Below, piece after piece: positions 57,414 to 64,000 of a stretch of 64,000 bases of DNA. The DNA comes from Pseudomonas iridis. Its GTDB lineage: Bacteria > Pseudomonadota > Gammaproteobacteria > Pseudomonadales > Pseudomonadaceae. Each line of letters opens with the position of its first letter. Position 1 is the first letter of the stretch. The stretch lies in contig NZ_JACXXO010000008.1 in assembly GCF_017980685.1 (NCBI RefSeq), positions 186,001 through 250,000 on the forward strand, written 5' to 3'. The translations under genes and the position numbers were made by a program. The notes beneath the pieces are model-generated. The model was not told the origin of the DNA and made no database searches. It saw only the letters and a list, made by a program, of their open reading frames with translations.

Positions 57414-58732
57414 TGCGCTGCCTGGTCTGCACCAGGGAGTTTGATCTCTACGTACGCTTCGTCACGGATCTGACGCAGCCAGGTTTGCAGCTCTTCGTCG
57501 TATTTGCGGTTACGCAGCACGGTCATTGCTTGCTGCTCGCGGGCCTGTTCGGTGCTGTCGGTGGCGCGACGGCCAAGGACTTCCAGAACGTGCCAGCCGT
57601 ATTGGGTCTGGAATGGCTTGGACAGCTGACCTTGTGGGGTATTGGCCATCACTTGACGGAATTCCGGAACCAGTACGTTCGGGTCGATCCAGTTCAGGTC
57701 GCCGCCGTTGAGGGCGGATCCCGGGTCTTCGGAGTAGCTCTTCGCCAGTTCAGCGAAATCTTCACCGGCGCTGATGCGCTCATACAACGACTGGACCAGT
57801 GCTTTGGTCTTGGCTTCGTCGCGGATCGGGCTTGGCTTGACCAGAATGTGGCGCACATGCACTTCATCGCGCATCTGGCTTTCGCCACCACGCTTGGCCA
57901 GCAGCTTCAGGATGATGAAACCACCCGGAGTGCGTGCAGGCTGAGTGATGTCGCCGACGGCCATGCTGCTCAGTTCGCGATCGAACGGAGGTGGCAACTG
58001 CGCGGCTTTACGCCAGCCCATGTCGCCGCCTTCCAGTGCGTTGTCGCTGGCAGACTTGGCCACGGCCATCTGACCGAAGTCAGCGCCTTGCTTGAGCTGC
58101 TGGTAAACCTCCATGGCCTGACGCGCAGCGTTCTGAATCGCTTCAGAGTTGGCGCTTTCCGGGGTCGGAATCAGGATGTTGGCCAGGTGCAGTTCTTCGG
58201 ACAGTTGCATCTTGCCCAGGTCGGAGGCGAGGAAGTTCTTCACTTCCTGCTCCGACACCTGAATGCGTTCGGCTACACGGCGCTGACGCACACGGCTGAT
58301 GATCATCTCGCGGCGGATCTGGTCACGGGCGTCGTCATAAGACAAGCCGTCGCGAGCCAGAGCAGCGCGGAACTGATCCACGCTCATGTTGTTGCGCTGG
58401 GCGATGGTACCAACCGCCTGGTTCAGTTCTTCGTCGGTGATGCGAATGCCGGAACGTTCGCCAATCTGCAGTTGCAGGTTTTCGACGATCAGGCGCTCGA
58501 GCACCTGCTGATCCAGAACGCCCGGCGGCGGCGAGCCGCCACCACGCTTGGCGATGGTCTGCTGAACTTCGTGGACGCGTTGGTCCAGTTGGCTCTGCAT
58601 GACCACGTCGTTGTCGACGATCGCAACCACTTTATCGATGGACTGTACTGCGGCGTTGGCCGCAGTACCCAGGAACAGCGCGCCCAGCATCAGCGGGCGC
58701 AGACAATCAGAAAGCTTGGTCTTCACGTTCAC
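57410..58732 (-). CDS. surA: Periplasmic chaperone and PPIase SurA
   Basis: Carries outer-membrane porins and LptD across the periplasm. 440 residues. Signal peptide 1-27 ([14 protein letters not shown]); SurA N-domain about 30-165; two parvulin PPIase domains about 170-275 and 285-390; C-terminal helix. Starts inside the end of lptD (26-bp overlap), so synthesis of client and chaperone is linked. Confidence 0.97.
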   Translation of the reverse strand: MNVKTKLSDCLRPLMLGALFLGTAANAAVQSIDKVVAIVDNDVVMQSQLDQRVHEVQQTIAKRGGGSPPPGVLDQQVLERLIVENLQLQIGERSGIRITDEELNQAVGTIAQRNNMSVDQFRAALARDGLSYDDARDQIRREMIISRVRQRRVAERIQVSEQEVKNFLASDLGKMQLSEELHLANILIPTPESANSEAIQNAARQAMEVYQQLKQGADFGQMAVAKSASDNALEGGDMGWRKAAQLPPPFDRELSSMAVGDITQPARTPGGFIILKLLAKRGGESQMRDEVHVRHILVKPSPIRDEAKTKALVQSLYERISAGEDFAELAKSYSEDPGSALNGGDLNWIDPNVLVPEFRQVMANTPQGQLSKPFQTQYGWHVLEVLGRRATDSTEQAREQQAMTVLRNRKYDEELQTWLRQIRDEAYVEIKLPGADQAAQ

Positions 58733-61508
58733 GATAACCTTGGATGCCTTTGTCGAGGAAGCTCTCTACTTTGGCGCCAGTGAGGCCGCCGAGTCCCTTC
58801 AGAACAATTTGGAGGAAGACGCCATGGTCGCCTTTTTCGTTTTGCGGAGCTTCCTGACTGAATTCGTCGTAGGAAACCCAGTAACGGTTGATCAGGCGCA
58901 ATTTCCAGCAGCAGTTGTCGTACTCGAAACCACCGAAGGCTTCCAGAGTACGGTTACGGTTGTAGTCGTACTGCCAGCGGCTGATCGCATTCCACTGTGG
59001 AACGATCGGCCAGATGACCGAGAAGTCATGCTGCTGGATTTTGTAGTAGTCCTTCACGTAGCCAGGTGTGCCTGGGGTGCCGTAGTCGCCACCACCCACC
59101 GACCATTTACCGGTGTTCTGGTCGTAACGGACCTGGTCATTGCGATAGCGATAGCCGACGTTGATGACCTTGTTCGGGTTATCTTCAGGCTGGTAGTGGA
59201 ACATCGCGCTGCCCGAACGCGGGCTGCGGCTGTCCGGATCCCAGTTGTAGTCGGCCGTGGTGCGCCAGTCGCGGTTCCAGCGATATTCGTATTCCAGCGC
59301 ATACGGCGATACATTGGATTTCGCGTCGTCGCGATCGTTAAATGCGATGCCCGGCAGTTGAACCTTGCGGTCCTTGAAATACAACGCCTGGCCAACGCTG
59401 ATGCGTTGACGCTCGAAGCCGTCGTCTTCGATCCAGCGACTGGTTACGCCCAGCGACAGTTTGTTCTCGTCGCCGACACGGTCGGAGCCGGAGAAGCGGT
59501 TTTCACGGAACAGCGAGCTGTAACTGAAAGTGTTTTCGCTGGTGTCGAACACCGGAATGTCTTCCTGGTCGACCTCAGGTACATAGAGGTAGAACAGACG
59601 TGGTTCCAGGGTCTGGTTGTAGTTCTTGCCAAAGAACGACGTGTTGCGGTCGAAGTACAGGCCGCTGTCGATGCTGGCAATCGGGACGCCACGATTCTGG
59701 TTGCTGTCGAAAGTACCGTTGAGCTTGTTCTGCTCCGCGGTTTGCCCGGCGATGTCGCTCTTGCCCTTACCATCCAGATCAAGCTGGTACTGGGTGTACT
59801 GATACTTGAGCGATGGCTTCAGGAAACCATAGGTCCAATTCATCGGCAGGCTGACACCTGGCTTAAGATTCAGACGGTCCCCGTTGGCACGGGCCACCCC
59901 AAAAATATTGGTATCCAAGCGCGGTTCTGTCGTAACACCGTCTTCCCGAGTAAATAATCCAGTTTTCAAATCACGATCAAACCGCACAATCTCGGTCTCG
60001 TAATCGAAATTCAAACCTTCCGGGTGATACGGCAGCTGACCATTGAAGGTGATCTGCGGCAAACGGCCATACGGCGTGATGTTCGAAACGGTAGCCAGTT
60101 GGTACTGCTGGGCGTTCAAACGCGCTGTATAGCTGTCACCACGATAGGTAACCGATCCCTGCTGGTTCACGTAGTCGCTGGACTTCACACCAATCTGATC
60201 GGTTTCCAGATCCTGGAAGTAATACGGATCGCTGATCTTGGTGTAATCCACCTGGGTGAGCACGCGGGAGTCGAGACCGCCCTTGTGCTGCCAGTTGTAC
60301 ATGTAGCGGGTTTTTTCGTAATCGGTCTGCTTGCTGCGCTCGGTGTCGTCATCATTCAGGTACGCAGCGCCGAACTGGCCTTCACTCGACTTGGTCAGGT
60401 AACGGAACTCGCCTTCCACCAACATGCCACGCTTGCTCATGTAACGCGGGTACAACGTGGCGTCGTAGTTCGGCGCCAGGTTGAAGTAGTACGGAGTCAC
60501 CAGTGTGAAGCCGGTATCGGTGCTGGTGCCAATGGTCGGCGGCAGGAAGCCCGACTGGCGACGATCATCGATCGGGAAGTAGATGTACGGCGTGTACAGA
60601 ATCGGAATGTCTTTTACGCGCAGCGTCACGTTGGTCGCGGTGCCGAAGCCGGTGGCCGGGTTCAAGGTGATGTTGTTGCCCTTGAGCTGCCAGGCGTTGC
60701 TGTTCGGTTCGCACGTGGTGTACGTGCCGTCCTTCAAGCGGATGATCGCGTTCTCTGCACGCTTGGCGTACAGGGCGCTACCGCGAATGCGCGATTTGTG
60801 CATCACGTATTCGGCGTTGTCGACCTTGGCTTCACCGGTATCGAGCTGCACGTCGGCATGGTCGCCGACGATCAGTGCGCCGTTGTCACGGATACGCACA
60901 TCGCCATTGAGTTCGGCGCGGCTCTCGGCCTGATACAGGCTGGCCTCTTCGGACTCGACCTGCATGCTGCCCTGACGCAGGACGACATCGCCGGCCAGCG
61001 TACCAACTTGATCATCGGTGTTATAGCGCGAAGCTTTTGCGCCGATAAAGGTCGGAGCATCGCTTTTGCTCGTCTTGTCATTCATGCCAGGACGAGTGGG
61101 TTCGATGTAGGCACCGGAGCAGTACGGGCCGGTTTCGGCCAGTTGGGCGGCGGTGAGCTTCTCGCGCGGAACCCAGTCGAGGTGACTGAAGTCCTCACTA
61201 CGGGATTTCAACCCACGGCCTTTGGCTTCGGTGACCAGCGTTGGCTTGGCGCCATTGTCGGCAACCGAACCTTTATCGCTCGGGGCATCGCCGGTGGTGC
61301 TGACGGCACTGCCGTCATGCACTGGACGTGGTGGCAATGCAGCCGCCGACGTCTTGGGCGCACAGTCCCAACCACCCGTAGCCGATACGGAGCAGTCATA
61401 CTGCTCGGCGGCAACAACGAATTGACTGGCCAGAGGTTGCATAGCCAGCAGACTGCCGGTTACCAACAATGGAAATTTTTTACGAAACGCGGGGGATTTC
61501 AATGCCAT
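58707..61508 (-). CDS. lptD: LPS assembly outer-membrane protein LptD
   Basis: Beta-barrel of the LPS export complex with LptE. 933 residues. Signal peptide 1-34 ([21 protein letters not shown]); N-terminal Cys39 and Cys49 ([13 protein letters not shown]), OstA jellyroll domain about 160-330, barrel to the end. The paired Cys in DNCCWKLRL near residue 860 form the disulfides needed for activity. Pseudomonas LptD has the extra N-terminal part seen here. Start [14 protein letters not shown]. Confidence 0.96.
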   Translation of the reverse strand: MALKSPAFRKKFPLLVTGSLLAMQPLASQFVVAAEQYDCSVSATGGWDCAPKTSAAALPPRPVHDGSAVSTTGDAPSDKGSVADNGAKPTLVTEAKGRGLKSRSEDFSHLDWVPREKLTAAQLAETGPYCSGAYIEPTRPGMNDKTSKSDAPTFIGAKASRYNTDDQVGTLAGDVVLRQGSMQVESEEASLYQAESRAELNGDVRIRDNGALIVGDHADVQLDTGEAKVDNAEYVMHKSRIRGSALYAKRAENAIIRLKDGTYTTCEPNSNAWQLKGNNITLNPATGFGTATNVTLRVKDIPILYTPYIYFPIDDRRQSGFLPPTIGTSTDTGFTLVTPYYFNLAPNYDATLYPRYMSKRGMLVEGEFRYLTKSSEGQFGAAYLNDDDTERSKQTDYEKTRYMYNWQHKGGLDSRVLTQVDYTKISDPYYFQDLETDQIGVKSSDYVNQQGSVTYRGDSYTARLNAQQYQLATVSNITPYGRLPQITFNGQLPYHPEGLNFDYETEIVRFDRDLKTGLFTREDGVTTEPRLDTNIFGVARANGDRLNLKPGVSLPMNWTYGFLKPSLKYQYTQYQLDLDGKGKSDIAGQTAEQNKLNGTFDSNQNRGVPIASIDSGLYFDRNTSFFGKNYNQTLEPRLFYLYVPEVDQEDIPVFDTSENTFSYSSLFRENRFSGSDRVGDENKLSLGVTSRWIEDDGFERQRISVGQALYFKDRKVQLPGIAFNDRDDAKSNVSPYALEYEYRWNRDWRTTADYNWDPDSRSPRSGSAMFHYQPEDNPNKVINVGYRYRNDQVRYDQNTGKWSVGGGDYGTPGTPGYVKDYYKIQQHDFSVIWPIVPQWNAISRWQYDYNRNRTLEAFGGFEYDNCCWKLRLINRYWVSYDEFSQEAPQNEKGDHGVFLQIVLKGLGGLTGAKVESFLDKGIQGYREREDQAF

Positions 61509-61639
61509 CTTATTAGTCCGGGCTTCCTGCGTGCCATCTGCCCGCGGTGGTGGGCCGCACGCCTCTCGATGGTCTGAAAAAGATGCTGGATAATAAAGCA
61601 TGACCCGCTTGACGGCTAGCGCCGTCGGAGACCCTTGCA

Positions 61640-63327
<1,688 letters not shown>

Positions 63328-63328
63328 T

Positions 63329-64000
63329 ATGTTGTGGCCAGGGACTCTGATTGGAGCCGGGGCGGGTTTTGCAATCGCCAGCATTCCGGGGGCCATGCTT
63401 GGGGCGTTGTTGGGGCAGGCGCTGGATCGGCGTCTGCACTTGCAGAGCTGGGGGCATTTAAGGGAAAAGCTCGGCGGCCGGCCGATGTTGCGCAACGACG
63501 AACTGCTGTTTGTGTTGCTCGGACGTCTGGCCAAGAGCGACGGGCAAGTCAGGGACGGGCATATCCAGCAGGCACGTAACGAGATGCGCGCGCTGGAAAT
63601 GAGCGAGCCGGCAATGCGTCGGGCGATTGCTGCGTTCAATCGCGGTAAGTCGGGTGGCGATAATTTGCGCGGGTATCTGCGGCGTCTGAGTGCGCAACCC
63701 CATGCTACCGAAGGGGTGTTGCGTGCCTGTTGGCGCATGGTCTGGGCTGACGGCCGGGCCGGCGTCAGTGAGCGCGAGTTGTTGGCGCAGTGGGGCAAGT
63801 GGCTGGGCTGGACGCCTCAGCAGGTGCAAGCGCTGGCCAGCGATTACGAACCGGGTAAACGGCCCATCGTCAGTGCAGCGGTGACTTATCAGCAAGCGAT
63901 GCGTTTGCTCGGCGTCTCGGCGAGCAGCGAGCCGGCGCAGATCAAACGGGCTTATCGACGACTGCTCAGTCGTCATCATCCGGACAAGATCGCTGGCAGC
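63329..64000 (+). CDS. djlA: DjlA-type membrane J-domain co-chaperone (3' end cut off)
   Basis: Membrane-anchored DnaK partner. Open from the ATG at 63329 to the edge (224 codons). N-terminal glycine-rich membrane segment about 3-30 (PGTLIGAGAGFAIASIPGAM), a TerB-like middle domain about 55-170, and the J domain starting AMRLLGVSASSEPAQIKRAY with HPD in SRHHPDK at the edge. The last J-domain residues are lost. Two bp after the murU stop, so co-transcribed. Confidence 0.92.
   Translation, partial: MLWPGTLIGAGAGFAIASIPGAMLGALLGQALDRRLHLQSWGHLREKLGGRPMLRNDELLFVLLGRLAKSDGQVRDGHIQQARNEMRALEMSEPAMRRAIAAFNRGKSGGDNLRGYLRRLSAQPHATEGVLRACWRMVWADGRAGVSERELLAQWGKWLGWTPQQVQALASDYEPGKRPIVSAAVTYQQAMRLLGVSASSEPAQIKRAYRRLLSRHHPDKIAGS

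Overview
The window reads as core chromosome of a Pseudomonas, most likely of the P. fluorescens complex. Supporting points are the gene order (bio operon, acyl-CoA dehydrogenase set, rsmY, pqq cluster, rpoD-dnaG-rpsU-tsaD, lptD-surA-pdxA-rsmA-apaG-apaH), the lysine 2-monooxygenase pair davBA, AmgK/MurU peptidoglycan recycling, the high GC, and many REP/REPIN elements of the two families typical of fluorescent pseudomonads. No prophage, insertion sequence, integrase, toxin-antitoxin pair or CRISPR array was seen.

Layout. 1-8.4 kb: malate synthase G (cut by the window edge), a GcvR-like double-ACT protein, RarD, SrkA-like kinase, Tat-exported PhoX phosphatase, ModE and ComF, with REPINs in several gaps. 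8.4-13.1 kb: bioB-bioF-bioH-bioC-bioD, preceded by a BirA-type operator. 13.1-21 kb: a small conserved protein, three paralogous 600-residue acyl-CoA dehydrogenases and a membrane diguanylate cyclase. 21.05-21.25 kb: the sRNA gene rsmY with a perfect GacA box. 21.3-24 kb: LysR regulator, class III aminotransferase and a Pmp3-type peptide. 24-31.9 kb: pqqF-A-B-C-D-E plus an S9 peptidase. 31.9-35.1 kb: davA, davB and an Lrp regulator. 35.2-36.1 kb: an unrecognised membrane protein and a CAT-anticodon tRNA. 36.1-44.6 kb: a 1248-residue PBP-PAS-GGDEF-EAL sensor, rpoD, dnaG and rpsU. 44.8-48.6 kb: tsaD, plsY, folB, folK, cca. 48.7-53.6 kb: the spoVR/yeaH/prkA stress set. 53.9-61.5 kb: lptD-surA-pdxA-rsmA-apaG-apaH-glpE, tightly packed on the minus strand. 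61.6-64 kb: amgK-murU-djlA (djlA cut by the edge).

Cofactor and housekeeping operons dominate: biotin synthesis ahead of fatty-acid dehydrogenases, PQQ synthesis for periplasmic dehydrogenases, and outer-membrane biogenesis next to cell-wall recycling. Several genes connect to global control: rsmY (Gac/Rsm), a Vfr/CRP-like site before a diguanylate cyclase, a PsrA-like operator before the first acyl-CoA dehydrogenase, and the RpoD gene itself.

I found no convincing new multi-gene system. The most informative signals are regulatory: rsmY with its GacA palindrome, the BirA operator overlapping the comF start, the Vfr and PsrA-like sites, a terminator-shaped hairpin that holds the Shine-Dalgarno of the aminotransferase gene, a DnaA-box cluster, and the absence of yqeY between rpsU and dnaG. 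All calls come from reading the sequence and remembered family knowledge; no database search was run.
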